From a virus: 50,067 bases of DNA. The notes under the pieces are model-generated. The model was not told where the DNA came from and did no database searches. It was given only the letters and a program-made list of their open reading frames with translations. Within the stretch, counting starts at the first letter, position 1. Every line of letters begins with the position of its first letter. A program made the translations under genes and the position numbers. Location of the stretch: positions 1-50,067 of IMG/VR virus record IMGVR_UViG_3300010354_015069; one strand, written 5' to 3'. Positions 23,479-32,026 of this stretch are shown piece by piece.

Positions 23479-23621
23479 AACCAGAGGAAATTGAAAAATT
23501 GATAGATAGTAAAATAAAAGAACATGAGATTAGAGTAGGATGGATCAGTGGAATAATTGGATTATTTTTTGTATTTGGTATTATGCACTCAATTTGGTTA
23601 ATTAAGAATTTAATGCTTTAA
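23475..23621 (+). CDS. Small single-pass membrane protein (48 aa)
   Basis: Starts in an ATGA overlap with the previous gene and ends directly at the next ATG. It has a charged N-terminal helix (EEIEKLIDSKIKEHEI) and a membrane segment (WISGIIGLFFVFGIMHSIWLI). Function unknown; the tight packing argues for a real gene. Confidence 0.55.
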   Translation: MKPEEIEKLIDSKIKEHEIRVGWISGIIGLFFVFGIMHSIWLIKNLML

Positions 23622-23879
23622 ATGGAAATACTTTTTTTACTTCCATTCTTTATAATGTCTGGAGTTGCTTCTTTTATGATTATTCGTCTTTGGAATTCAA
23701 TGACAAGACCAAGAATACATCCAGAATTAATAGATGTTAAAACAGGAGACCCATTGCTTGTGTTTAGATTTACAGACGAAGATTTGGAACAACTACAACA
23801 AAGAGTTTTCCAACAAAAAATGAATGAACTTTTTGAAGAACCATCTACTTATGAAGATGAAAACGATGATGAGGACTGA
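23622..23879 (+). CDS. Membrane-anchored acidic phage protein (85 aa)
   Basis: N-terminal membrane segment (EILFLLPFFIMSGVASFMII, residues 2-21), then RPRIHPELIDVKTGDPLLVF, a short Gln/Glu helix and a very acidic end (EDENDDED). I recall MTRPRIHPE-type proteins in cyanophages, function unknown. The stop is followed after 20 bases by a strong promoter. Confidence 0.6.
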   Translation: MEILFLLPFFIMSGVASFMIIRLWNSMTRPRIHPELIDVKTGDPLLVFRFTDEDLEQLQQRVFQQKMNELFEEPSTYEDENDDED

Positions 23880-23899
23880 CAGTTTTTGAACTGGCACCC

Positions 23900-23928
23900 T
23901 TGACACACCTCACTTTATGCCTTATAAT
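23900..23928 (+). promoter_or_regulatory. Strong sigma70-type promoter with overlapping inverted repeat
   Basis: Perfect TTGACA (23900-23905), 17-base spacer, perfect TATAAT (23923-23928). CCTCAC at 23908-23913 and GTGAGG at 23930-23935 form an inverted repeat around the -10, a possible operator. It drives the two small genes before tRNA-Lys. Confidence 0.8.
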
Positions 23929-23951
23929 TGTGAGGTAAATTAATCAAGGCA

Positions 23952-24173
23952 ATGTCTGTTACTTCTAAGTTCAAAAAAGACGTTCAAACACTTATCTCCG
24001 CAGTAAATGGAGAATTCTATCTTGACGTAAAAAATCCAAAACTCTATAAGAAACTGTATCGTTATTATGAAAACAATGGAGTAGTTTTTTCTAGGGAACC
24101 TCTTGATGATTATGAAATTCTAATTGATTGTTTGTCTGAAGATCTTGAAGTTGCTGGCGTTCTTGTAAAATGA
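23952..24173 (+). CDS. Small conserved-looking phage protein (73 aa)
   Basis: First gene behind the perfect sigma70 promoter, so probably early. Mixed alpha/beta sequence (FKKDVQTLISAVNGEFYLDV, DDYEILIDCLSEDLEVAG) with no known motif. Overlaps the next gene by four bases (ATGA). Confidence 0.6.
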   Translation: MSVTSKFKKDVQTLISAVNGEFYLDVKNPKLYKKLYRYYENNGVVFSREPLDDYEILIDCLSEDLEVAGVLVK

Positions 24174-24424
24174 CAAAAATTCTTTTGGAGAGAGAAGGTT
24201 ATCGTTTTGTTGAGAAAGGTATTCTGGAAATCAATGGAAAACCAGATTATCGTATGCAAAAACAAAATGAATATACCAAACGCTGGTATGATGTTTATCT
24301 TTTTGATAATGGAATGCAGTGTTCTCTTGCTATTGAAGATATTGAGTATGCTAAATGGATTGATCCTGATGGAGTTCCTGCCTACGCAAAACATTATGAT
24401 GATGAAGATGTAGAGGGTTTATGA
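24170..24424 (+). CDS. Small acidic phage protein (84 aa)
   Basis: Coupled to the preceding gene by ATGA. The sequence suggests a small beta-rich fold (YRFVEKGILEINGKPDYRM, RWYDVYLFDNGMQCSLAIED) with an acidic C-terminus. No family recognised. Probably early, and it ends 20 bases before tRNA-Lys. Confidence 0.6.
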   Translation: MTKILLEREGYRFVEKGILEINGKPDYRMQKQNEYTKRWYDVYLFDNGMQCSLAIEDIEYAKWIDPDGVPAYAKHYDDEDVEGL

Positions 24425-24444
24425 GAGTTATGACCCTCTAAAGA

Positions 24445-24516
24445 GGGTCGCTAGCTCAGCGGTAGAGCACTCGGCTTTTAACCGATTGGTCCTGAGTTCG
24501 AATCTCAGGCGACCCA
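24445..24516 (+). tRNA. tRNA-Lys (anticodon TTT)
   Basis: Acceptor GGGTCGC with GCGACCC, D-arm AGCTCAGCGGTAGAGC, anticodon loop CTTTTAA, T-arm CTGAG-TTCGAAT-CTCAG. CCA not encoded. It stands apart from the 18-19 kb cluster. Confidence 0.93.
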
Positions 24517-24577
24517 TTATTAGACCTGAAATGTCTTAAAACTTACTCTGGTGGAGTCAATATGACCCTGTTAAGAG

Positions 24578-24668
24578 TTTCCAATCTCTCCTAAAGGATT
24601 GGTGGTGCGGATGATGGAGTAATACTCCCGCCTGGTTTCCAATTTCCAGTTAAAGAATTGGTGGCGAG
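24578..24668 (+). repeat. Two related hairpin repeats after tRNA-Lys
   Basis: Two diverged direct repeats of about 32 bases (24578-24610 and 24636-24668). Each is GTTTCCAAT-x-AATTGG/GATTGG-TGG and folds into a hairpin (CCAATC/GATTGG and CCAATT/AATTGG). The 24517-24680 stretch holds no ORF I can support and may be a structured RNA downstream of the tRNA. Confidence 0.5.
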
Positions 24669-24680
24669 CCTGGGTGATTA

Positions 24681-24709
24681 ACAAGGGGTTGTCAAACCCC
24701 TTGTTTTTT
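24681..24709 (+). terminator. Rho-independent terminator before the glycan operon
   Basis: ACAAGGGGTT / AACCCCTTGT with a short loop and a six-base T run. It closes the tRNA-Lys transcript. Confidence 0.88.
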
Positions 24710-24741
24710 GTTATATTATTAAAATAAAAAATAAAATTTAT

Positions 24742-25533
24742 ATGATAGGATTTAACGCACTTGGACAATTCGGTAGACTTGGAAATCAAATGTTTCAATT
24801 TGCTGCTTTAAAGGGAATTGCTAGAAACCGTGGATTTGAATATTGTATTCCACCATCAAAAAACAAAAATGAATGGACTGATCATCAATTGTTTAATCCA
24901 TTTAAACTCTCGAATACAAGTCAATTAAATTTTCAATTTATTGATAGTGATAGACCTATTTTGGTGGAAAATAAATTTTCTTTTGACGAAAAACTTTTTA
25001 ATGAGTGTTTAGATTGGGTTTCTTTGCAAGGATATTTTCAAACTGAAAAATATTTCAAACATATCTCTGACGAAATTAAAGGTGATTTTCAATTTCGAAA
25101 TGAAATTTTAGATCCCTGTAAAAAAATGATTTTCAATGTAAAAAATCCAGTTTCTTTACATGTTCGTAGAACGGATTATATTACAAACTTAAATCATACA
25201 TTTATTGGATTGGAATATTATGAAGAGGCATTGAATAAAATAAATAAAGATTATACTGTTTTAATCTTTTCCGATGACCCTAAATGGTGTAAAAATCAAA
25301 ATATTTTTTCTGACGATAGATTTTTAATTGCTGAAGGAAATAGTAATTATGTTGATTTGTGTTTAATGACACTATGTGATAGACATATTATTGCTAATTC
25401 ATCATTTTCTTGGTGGGGAGCATGGCTATCAAACAGTAAACAAGTAATTGCTCCTTCTGGGTGGTTTACTGGATCTAAAAACGAACATTTAGATATTAAA
25501 GATTTAATTCCTGAAAGTTGGATTGTAATTTAA
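24742..25533 (+). CDS. Glycosyltransferase family 11 (alpha-1,2-fucosyltransferase type)
   Basis: A 263-residue GT11 enzyme. Family motifs in order: GRLGNQMFQFAAL near residue 10 (nucleotide sugar site), SLHVRRTDYI near 135 (the hallmark HxRRxD), and IIANSSFSWWGAWL near 218. These enzymes move fucose, or a related deoxyhexose, from a GDP-sugar to a galactose-type acceptor. First gene of the glycan operon. It overlaps the GT6 gene by one base. Confidence 0.9.
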   Translation: MIGFNALGQFGRLGNQMFQFAALKGIARNRGFEYCIPPSKNKNEWTDHQLFNPFKLSNTSQLNFQFIDSDRPILVENKFSFDEKLFNECLDWVSLQGYFQTEKYFKHISDEIKGDFQFRNEILDPCKKMIFNVKNPVSLHVRRTDYITNLNHTFIGLEYYEEALNKINKDYTVLIFSDDPKWCKNQNIFSDDRFLIAEGNSNYVDLCLMTLCDRHIIANSSFSWWGAWLSNSKQVIAPSGWFTGSKNEHLDIKDLIPESWIVI

Positions 25534-26252
25534 TGAAAGTTGCTATTTGTTTTATTGGAACGGGTAAATATTTAAATTTTCTTCCAAAATATTATGAAAA
25601 TATTGAAAAATATTTTTTATTAAATTCAAAAAAAACTTTTCTTGTTTTTACTGACGGTGAAATGAATGATGTTCCCGATAATGTTATTCATTATTATCAA
25701 GAACATTTGGAATGGCCTTATATTACTTTAAAAAGATTTGAATTCATTTTAAGAGCAAAAGATGAAATTAAAAAAAATGATTGGTTTGTATTTATTGATG
25801 CAGATGCTTTAGTTGTAAGTACAATATCTGAAGATCAATTTTTTGATAAACAGAAATTATATTTTGGAGTTCATCATCCTTGTCATTTTTTAAAAATGCC
25901 TCCGCATGAAAAATTTCCTGGAGCATTAGAAACAAATCCAAAATCAAAAGCTTTTGTTGAAAATAATAATGATTTTTCTGTATATTTTCAAGGATGTTTA
26001 TGGGGTGGAAAAGTTCCTAAAGTGCTTGAAATGCTTGAAGAACTTAATGAAATGGTGACTATTGATATTAATAATAATATAATAGCAGTATGGCATGATG
26101 AAAGTCATTTGAATAAATTTTTTATAGATAATAAAAAAAATGTAAATATTCTTGGTTCTGAATATGCTTATCCGGAAGTTTTTTCTAGTTACTGTGATTT
26201 TGAACCAAAAATAGTCCATCTTGCAAAAGATAATTCAAAATATCAAATATAA
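25533..26252 (+). CDS. Glycosyltransferase family 6 (ABO blood-group-like)
   Basis: A 239-residue protein. Start is the ATG overlapping the upstream stop (TAATG); an in-frame ATG 15 bases earlier is less likely. GT6 hallmarks: ICFIGTGKYLNF, LEWPYITLKRF, the metal-binding FIDADALVV (DxD type), GCLWGG, and AVWHDESHLNKF followed by EYAYPE. GT6 enzymes add Gal or GalNAc in alpha-1,3 linkage, often to a fucosylated galactose, which would make it act after GT11. As far as I recall, cyanophage P-SSM2 also carries a GT6. Confidence 0.88.
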   Translation: MKVAICFIGTGKYLNFLPKYYENIEKYFLLNSKKTFLVFTDGEMNDVPDNVIHYYQEHLEWPYITLKRFEFILRAKDEIKKNDWFVFIDADALVVSTISEDQFFDKQKLYFGVHHPCHFLKMPPHEKFPGALETNPKSKAFVENNNDFSVYFQGCLWGGKVPKVLEMLEELNEMVTIDINNNIIAVWHDESHLNKFFIDNKKNVNILGSEYAYPEVFSSYCDFEPKIVHLAKDNSKYQI

Positions 26253-26265
26253 TTGAGGTAAGTTA

Positions 26266-26850
26266 ATGACTAAAATTTTTAATCGAGATTTAAATGAACC
26301 AATGAATGAAGTTCAGCAAAATATAAAAAATAAGTTTATTGAAATGACAAAACTTAATCTTACAGATAAAGCTGCTGAGCATTCTTATGAAGAAGTTTAT
26401 CCTTTTTTATTAGAAGATTTTGTTGGTAAAGATGGTTTAAATATGTTAGAAGTTGGAATATGTTGTGGAGGAACTCTTAGAGCTTTATCTGAACTTTTTC
26501 CTAATTCCAATATATATGGAGTTGATTGGGATTTATCAAGATTGCAAATTGATCTAGAACAACTTTCCAATATTAAGGTTTTTAAATCTCATCAATGTGA
26601 TTCAAATTTTTTAAATAATCTTCCTATGTTGGATTTTGTAACTGAAGATGCTTCTCATGTTATGTCTGAATCTATAGCAACATTTGAATTGTTGGAACCA
26701 AAATTGAATTCAGGAGCAATGTATGTAATTGAAGATATTTACCCAGAATATTATAATGCTTATTATAGAGATGGGAGATTTGATATTTACGATGTCACTG
26801 ACATTAAAGGTAGAGGTGATGATGTTTTAGCTGTTTACATTAAAAAATAA
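26266..26850 (+). CDS. SAM-dependent methyltransferase-like protein
   Basis: A 194-residue class I methyltransferase fold: glycine-rich SAM loop MLEVGICCGGTLRAL (residues about 62-76), acidic end of strand 2 in IYGVDWD, and DFVTEDASHV. It is similar to Methyltransf_24 or cephalosporin-hydroxylase-like proteins of glycan clusters. A ribosome site (GAGGTAAG) precedes the ATG. Probably methylates a sugar; the target is unknown. Confidence 0.75.
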   Translation: MTKIFNRDLNEPMNEVQQNIKNKFIEMTKLNLTDKAAEHSYEEVYPFLLEDFVGKDGLNMLEVGICCGGTLRALSELFPNSNIYGVDWDLSRLQIDLEQLSNIKVFKSHQCDSNFLNNLPMLDFVTEDASHVMSESIATFELLEPKLNSGAMYVIEDIYPEYYNAYYRDGRFDIYDVTDIKGRGDDVLAVYIKK

Positions 26851-26861
26851 AAAAATTAATT

Positions 26862-27878
26862 ATGTATAAAGAAATTTTACATATTTCTCATCATATTGGA
26901 TGTTTTAGAGATCAACATTATGTTTTAAAAGAACTTGGTTTTGAAGTAACTAATCATAAATTTTATGACGGCACTTTTACTATTACTGAAGATATTGCTA
27001 ATCAATTTTGGAAAGATCATAAAGATCAATTGAATGATTTTGATTATATTTTAACATCAGATACTGCCCCCTTATCAAGAATTTTTCTTGAAAATCAAGA
27101 TGAATTTACATCCAAACTTGTAATTTGGATTTGTAATAGGTTTGATTATAGAATGGAATCTGAAAAAAGATTTTATGAATTGTTTAGTAAAGCAGAAGAA
27201 AATCCAAATATTAAAATAGTTCCTTATAGTTATTTTGAAAAAGTTTGGTGCAATAATCGAGGAACTAGTATCATGGATCATGATCACATTTCTCCTTGTG
27301 GAATTAATTTACTTGAATACGAAAAAGATATTCCAGAGACTCCTTATTTTGAAGAAATGTATGGAGAAAAAAATCAACTTCCGGATGCAGATGTAATAGT
27401 TCCCATTTATCATAATGATAATAATTTTTTTAAGATGAGTGATTTTTTGAGACAAATGGGAGTCAGTGTTTATAATGGTGGATTTAGATCGGTAAATCAA
27501 CTTAAAAAGTATAAGGCATTTGTACACATGCCAGACGCTTTTTCTAAGTTTTTATGTTTTGAACTTATTCATTCAAATATACCTGTAATATTGCCATCTA
27601 AAAATTTTTTATATAAGTTATCTAAACAACCAAATTATTTTTTCAATATTTGGGGATCTGGTGGAGCGGATCTTCTTCAAGAAGATTGGATTGATTGGTG
27701 TGAATGGTATGATCCAAATTTGGTCGATTGTAGATTTTATTATAATCATTTTGAAGAAATTCCAGAGATTATAAATTCAATAGATCAACAATACATGAAG
27801 TCTAGTTTTGACAATGGATCTAATTATTTGTATAATAAAGTAATATCTAAGTGGAAGAATTTTTATTCTAGTTTCTAA
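26862..27878 (+). CDS. Probable glycosyltransferase (GT-B-like), unassigned family
   Basis: A 338-residue protein, N-terminal half of alternating strands and helices (EILHISHHIGCFRDQHYVL, DYILTSDTAP), C-terminal half with ADVIVPIYHNDN, AFVHMPDAFSKFLCFELIHSNIPVILPS. This resembles the donor-binding half of GT-B enzymes, where a Glu after a short loop holds the nucleotide. No exact family recognised. Placed inside a run of glycosyltransferase genes, 11 bases after the methyltransferase. Confidence 0.6.
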   Translation: MYKEILHISHHIGCFRDQHYVLKELGFEVTNHKFYDGTFTITEDIANQFWKDHKDQLNDFDYILTSDTAPLSRIFLENQDEFTSKLVIWICNRFDYRMESEKRFYELFSKAEENPNIKIVPYSYFEKVWCNNRGTSIMDHDHISPCGINLLEYEKDIPETPYFEEMYGEKNQLPDADVIVPIYHNDNNFFKMSDFLRQMGVSVYNGGFRSVNQLKKYKAFVHMPDAFSKFLCFELIHSNIPVILPSKNFLYKLSKQPNYFFNIWGSGGADLLQEDWIDWCEWYDPNLVDCRFYYNHFEEIPEIINSIDQQYMKSSFDNGSNYLYNKVISKWKNFYSSF

Positions 27879-27881
27879 TTT

Positions 27882-28844
27882 ATGAAAATAATTATTTGGG
27901 GATATCCTCTTCATTCACACACTCACTCATACATTCATGCAGCCTTTTATAAAGCATTTAAACACCTAGATTATGAAACCTATTGGTTTCATGATGATAA
28001 TTATCCAGAAAATTTTGATTGGAAAGATTGTTTATTTTGGACTGAGGGATTTGCTGATAAAAATATTCCATTAGATAAAAGTAGCGTATACTTTGTTTTT
28101 TGTACACCAGATCCTGCAAAATATATCAATGCTGGCGTAAAAAAATTTGTTGACTGTCGTTATAATCATGTTTGGCATAAGGATCATGTAAATAGTTGGA
28201 AGTTGGATAAATCTAAACTTAATAAAATTGGTCCTTGTTGCTATTTGCAACAAGGACAAAACAAACGAGTTCAGGTGTTGAATGATTATCATCAATATTG
28301 GATTGAAGATTATGATAAATTTTACATAACTTGGGCGGCAAATTATCTTCCAGAAGAGTTTAATTTAAATGACATTCACTATCCCAGAGAAAATAAAATT
28401 TATTTTAGTGGAAATATTTCTGCTGTAGGTAGATGTGAGAATTATAGTAATTTTAAACCATTTGTCGAAGAGTGTATTAAAAATAATATTGAATTTGTAC
28501 ACAATGATCCATTTACCAATCCCTTAAGTGAAGAAGAAGTTATATTAAGAAGTAAAAAATCAATTTTAGGTGTTGATATTCGTGGTCCAGAACATCTTCG
28601 TAATGGATATGTGCCATGTAGAGTTTTTAAGTCAATTAGTTGGGGACACTTGGCAACCACTAATTCGCAAGAAGTTTATAATGAATTGGAAGGAAATTGC
28701 CTTTATCAACCAGATACTGCCCAACTTTTTTATGACTCAATGGACAGACGATTGGATTTTAACTTTATTAAGAGTAGCATGATATATGTTAAAGAAAATC
28801 ATACATATTTGAATAGAATTAAATCAATTATGAGTATTTTATGA
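27882..28844 (+). CDS. Probable glycosyltransferase (GT-B-like)
   Basis: A 320-residue protein starting MKIIIWGYPLHSHTHSYIH, with IYFSGNISAVGR near residue 168 and SILGVDIRGPEHLRNGYVPCRVFKSISWGHLATTNS near 229, the region where GT-B enzymes hold the donor. Seen in exostosin-like or GT1_2-type proteins. Exact activity unknown. Overlaps the next gene by four bases (ATGA). Confidence 0.6.
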   Translation: MKIIIWGYPLHSHTHSYIHAAFYKAFKHLDYETYWFHDDNYPENFDWKDCLFWTEGFADKNIPLDKSSVYFVFCTPDPAKYINAGVKKFVDCRYNHVWHKDHVNSWKLDKSKLNKIGPCCYLQQGQNKRVQVLNDYHQYWIEDYDKFYITWAANYLPEEFNLNDIHYPRENKIYFSGNISAVGRCENYSNFKPFVEECIKNNIEFVHNDPFTNPLSEEEVILRSKKSILGVDIRGPEHLRNGYVPCRVFKSISWGHLATTNSQEVYNELEGNCLYQPDTAQLFYDSMDRRLDFNFIKSSMIYVKENHTYLNRIKSIMSIL

Positions 28845-29644
28845 AAAATATTACAGTTGTAACAGCTCTTTTTAATATTGAAAGAGAAGATATTGATGGT
28901 AGAAAATGGGATGATTATTTAAAATGGTTTGATGTAACTTTAAAATTAAAGTGTCCAATGGTAATTTTTGTTACTGAGGATGTTAGGGAATTTGTGGAAC
29001 AGAGACGATTAACAGTACCAACTAGCATTAATGTTCAAACTATCAAAGAAATTCCTTATTGTCATTTGAATGATAAAATTCAAAATATTTTATCATCCGA
29101 AGATTATCAACAGAAAGTTTTGGATCTTGATAGAATTGAATGTAAGTATTCGATGCACCCTATCGTGAATTTTTCAAAATTCAAATGGATCGATCAAGTG
29201 TGTGAACAAAACCCCTATAATTCTGATTTTATTTTTTGGTTAGACGCTGGGGCTTCAAGGTTTTTTGAAAATTTTGATTTAAATGAAGAATTTCCGAGCA
29301 AATCTGCCATGGAAGCTTTAGAAGAAATGGGAGAAAGTTTTTTAATTCAAATGAACTGTGATTATTATCCAGATTTGTTTGACGCAGATGAACTTCCTTT
29401 AAGTTATCTTTATGATAATAGGTCTTATATCTTAGGATCTTTATTTGGCGGGCATAAAAATATAGTTCCAAAAATATCTCAAATCGTTGATGATATTTTT
29501 ATCAATGAAATGTTAGAAAAAAATATAGTAAATAATGAACAAATCGCATTAGGGTATATTATTAAAAAATATCCAGATTATTTTACTTTGTATCATAGAA
29601 CCAATGGGAAACATATGGATATATTTTCGGAGTTGACTAAGTAG
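28841..29644 (+). CDS. HtrL/YibB-family glycosyltransferase-like protein
   Basis: A 267-residue protein. ITVVTALFNIERED at the start, MVIFVTEDV, and DFIFWLDAGASRFF near residue 130 (a D-x-G metal-site-like motif) match the HtrL_YibB family, which are GT-A-like proteins of LPS clusters. The C-terminus has NNEQIALGYIIKKYPDYF. Starts in an ATGA overlap and overlaps the next GTG start. Confidence 0.75.
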   Translation: MKNITVVTALFNIEREDIDGRKWDDYLKWFDVTLKLKCPMVIFVTEDVREFVEQRRLTVPTSINVQTIKEIPYCHLNDKIQNILSSEDYQQKVLDLDRIECKYSMHPIVNFSKFKWIDQVCEQNPYNSDFIFWLDAGASRFFENFDLNEEFPSKSAMEALEEMGESFLIQMNCDYYPDLFDADELPLSYLYDNRSYILGSLFGGHKNIVPKISQIVDDIFINEMLEKNIVNNEQIALGYIIKKYPDYFTLYHRTNGKHMDIFSELTK

Positions 29645-30582
29645 TGAAAATTGGATTGATTGCTGGTGGACATTTAGAAATACCACCAAAGGGGTGGGGT
29701 GGGGTTGAGCATTTGATTTGGAATTTTTCTCAACAATTAACACGGTTGGGTCATGAAGTAACTATTATTAATACTCAAAATTTAAGTGAGATAATTCAAA
29801 AAGTCAATTCAATTTGTTTTGATGTTATTCATATTCATTACGATCAATACGCAAATATTTTTCAATATTTAAATTGTAATAAAAAAATAATAACTAGTCA
29901 TTATCCTTATTTGGAAAATCCAGAACCACAATATCTTTTTTTGTATGATCTTTTAAAGGAATGTGGCGCACATAATATTGTTTTATCCGATAGAATTAAA
30001 AAAGAATTTTTGCTAAAAGGATTTACCGATAAAGAAACATCAGTTCTTCCTTGTGGTATTAATGTTAGTTCGTATGTGATTGATAAAGAAAATGTTCTTT
30101 TCCCAGATAAATCTATTATTGTGGGTAAAATAGAACCAAGAAAAAGACAGGCATTCCTGCAGGATAAAAATTTAAACATTGATTTTGTTGGAAATTGTGT
30201 AGATCCATCTTTCAATCTTCAGGATACTCATTATTTGGGTGAGCAAAGTAAAGAAGATATTATGGAAAATTTAACTGCCTATGCTAATATGGTTCTATTA
30301 AGTAGTGGAGAGGCTCATCCTTTCGTATGCCTAGAAGCTCTTTCTGCAGGTCTTGGATTAGTTTTATCCGAACAAAGTACAGCAAATCTTGATCTATCTC
30401 AACCTTTTATCACTGTTATTCCGGACAATAAAGTTAATGATGTTCAATATTTGAAAGAAAAAATTGAGGAGAATAGAAAAATTTCTTTATGTGTGAGGGA
30501 AAAAATTAGAAAATATTGTTATGATAATTTTGATTGGTCTGTCATCATTAAAAAATATTTAAACATCATTAATTCTATATGA
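29644..30582 (+). CDS. Glycosyltransferase family 4 (paralogue 1)
   Basis: A 312-residue GT-B enzyme with a GTG start overlapping the previous stop (TAGTG). Motifs: LIAGGHLEIPPKGWGGVEHL (acceptor domain loop), IVGKIEPRKRQAFL, HPFVCLEALSAGLGLVLSE (the EX7E-type donor motif), STANLDL. The 36855 gene is a clear paralogue. Likely substrate is a nucleotide sugar such as the heptose made by the next three genes, but this is inference. Confidence 0.82.
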   Translation: MKIGLIAGGHLEIPPKGWGGVEHLIWNFSQQLTRLGHEVTIINTQNLSEIIQKVNSICFDVIHIHYDQYANIFQYLNCNKKIITSHYPYLENPEPQYLFLYDLLKECGAHNIVLSDRIKKEFLLKGFTDKETSVLPCGINVSSYVIDKENVLFPDKSIIVGKIEPRKRQAFLQDKNLNIDFVGNCVDPSFNLQDTHYLGEQSKEDIMENLTAYANMVLLSSGEAHPFVCLEALSAGLGLVLSEQSTANLDLSQPFITVIPDNKVNDVQYLKEKIEENRKISLCVREKIRKYCYDNFDWSVIIKKYLNIINSI

Positions 30583-31526
30583 TTATATCTTCTTGCCCAT
30601 TAAGAATATCTTTATTTGGAGGGTCCACTGATAATCCATATTTTGTTGAAAAATTTGGTTATGGATCTGTAATTAGTTTCACTTGTGATTTAAAAACTTA
30701 TGTCACAATTAGTCAAGATAAGTTTGGATTTAATAAAGATCAACACAAATACATTGTTAATTATTCTCGTAGAGAAGAAGTTTCCACAATTCAAGAAATA
30801 CAAAATGATGTTATAAGAGTTGTGTTGGAGTATTTTAATATGCCACCGGTACAAGTGACTCTTACTAGTGATGCATATTCTCAAGGAAGTGGACTTGCAT
30901 CATCTTCTTCTTATATAATCAGTTTGATTAAATCTTGCACATTATTTCTTAATAATGAAATGACCGATGTTGAGATTTGCAAATTGGCTTATGAACTTGA
31001 ATTGAAATTTAATCCATACTGTGGATACCAAGATCCTTATGGATGTGGTATTGGAGGTTTTAAGAGAATTGAGTTTATTAAAGGTGGAATTGTAAAATAT
31101 GATTTTTTACCTACAAAGTTGTTTGATTTCTATGATTCTTATCTTGTTTTTACCGGAGTTACAAGAAATTCTAAGAACGTTTTAAAGGATGTCACTGATA
31201 ATATTGATAAAGCAAAACCTCTTTTAGGAACACTTGATAAGTCTTATTCTGCAATGTTGGAAAGTGATTATGGTAAGTTTTTAAATTATTTGAATAAAAG
31301 TTGGATTCAAAAAAAGAAAACAAGTTCTATTATAACTGAAAATTCTTTCATTAAAGAAATGGATGATCACTTAAATGAGAATGATAGTGTTATTGCACAT
31401 AAATTATGCGGTGCAGGTAACGGTGGATTTTTCTTAGTTTTTGCCGAAAAAGAAAACTTGAATATTCCCTATCAATCTGTTAGAATTAATGTTACATCAA
31501 ATGGAGTTTCTGGAACTAAAATATGA
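30579..31526 (+). CDS. hddA: GHMP kinase, heptose-7-phosphate kinase-like
   Basis: A 315-residue GHMP kinase: PLRISLFGGSTDNP at the start (typical of HddA), QGSGLASSSSY near residue 103 (ATP loop), GYQDPYGCGIGGF near 150, and AHKLCGAGNGGFFL near 268. HddA phosphorylates D-glycero-D-manno-heptose 7-phosphate at position 1. A SIS isomerase and a phosphatase-nucleotidyltransferase gene follow, each with an ATGA overlap, which supports this reading. Another sugar kinase role is possible. Confidence 0.82.
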   Translation: MIISSCPLRISLFGGSTDNPYFVEKFGYGSVISFTCDLKTYVTISQDKFGFNKDQHKYIVNYSRREEVSTIQEIQNDVIRVVLEYFNMPPVQVTLTSDAYSQGSGLASSSSYIISLIKSCTLFLNNEMTDVEICKLAYELELKFNPYCGYQDPYGCGIGGFKRIEFIKGGIVKYDFLPTKLFDFYDSYLVFTGVTRNSKNVLKDVTDNIDKAKPLLGTLDKSYSAMLESDYGKFLNYLNKSWIQKKKTSSIITENSFIKEMDDHLNENDSVIAHKLCGAGNGGFFLVFAEKENLNIPYQSVRINVTSNGVSGTKI

Positions 31527-32026
31527 ATCCGTTTTTAGAATATATTAAGGTGCTTCAAGGTGCCCATATTGAAGAAGAGTTCAAAAAGTTTTGTGGAGCA
31601 TTTAATCTTCATAGTAGAATCATTATTCTTGGTAATGGTGGAAGTAACTCTGTGGCATCTCATATCTCTCAAGACTATATGAAGTTTCACCGAAAGAAGG
31701 TTTCTATTCTTTCAGATCCTTCAATGATCACAATGCTTACCAATGATTTTGGATATGAGAATGCCTATCAAAAGTTTTTGGAATATTATGTTGAGAAAGA
31801 TACTCTTGTGATTATTATGAGTTCTGGTGGTGAGTCTAAAAATATGTTAAATGCCCAACAATGGTGTGAGCAGAACAATGTTTCATACGGAGTCTTGAGT
31901 GGATTCAATCCCGATAACAGTCTAAGAACTGACGCAACTAATGCTATTTGGAATTATTATATCAATAGCACTGATTATGGTGTTGTTGAGTGTGTTCACC
32001 AAATTTTTCTTCATGGGGTTGTATGA
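31523..32026 (+). CDS. gmhA: Phosphoheptose isomerase-like SIS protein
   Basis: A 167-residue SIS-domain protein: IILGNGGSNSVASHISQDY (sugar-phosphate loop; His kept, the Glu four positions later is Asp here), LVIIMSSGGESKNML and VECVHQIFLHG at the C-terminus. GmhA turns sedoheptulose 7-phosphate into D-glycero-D-manno-heptose 7-phosphate, the first step of heptose synthesis. Slightly shorter than E. coli GmhA. Tightly coupled with the kinase gene upstream. Confidence 0.8.
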   Translation: MNPFLEYIKVLQGAHIEEEFKKFCGAFNLHSRIIILGNGGSNSVASHISQDYMKFHRKKVSILSDPSMITMLTNDFGYENAYQKFLEYYVEKDTLVIIMSSGGESKNMLNAQQWCEQNNVSYGVLSGFNPDNSLRTDATNAIWNYYINSTDYGVVECVHQIFLHGVV

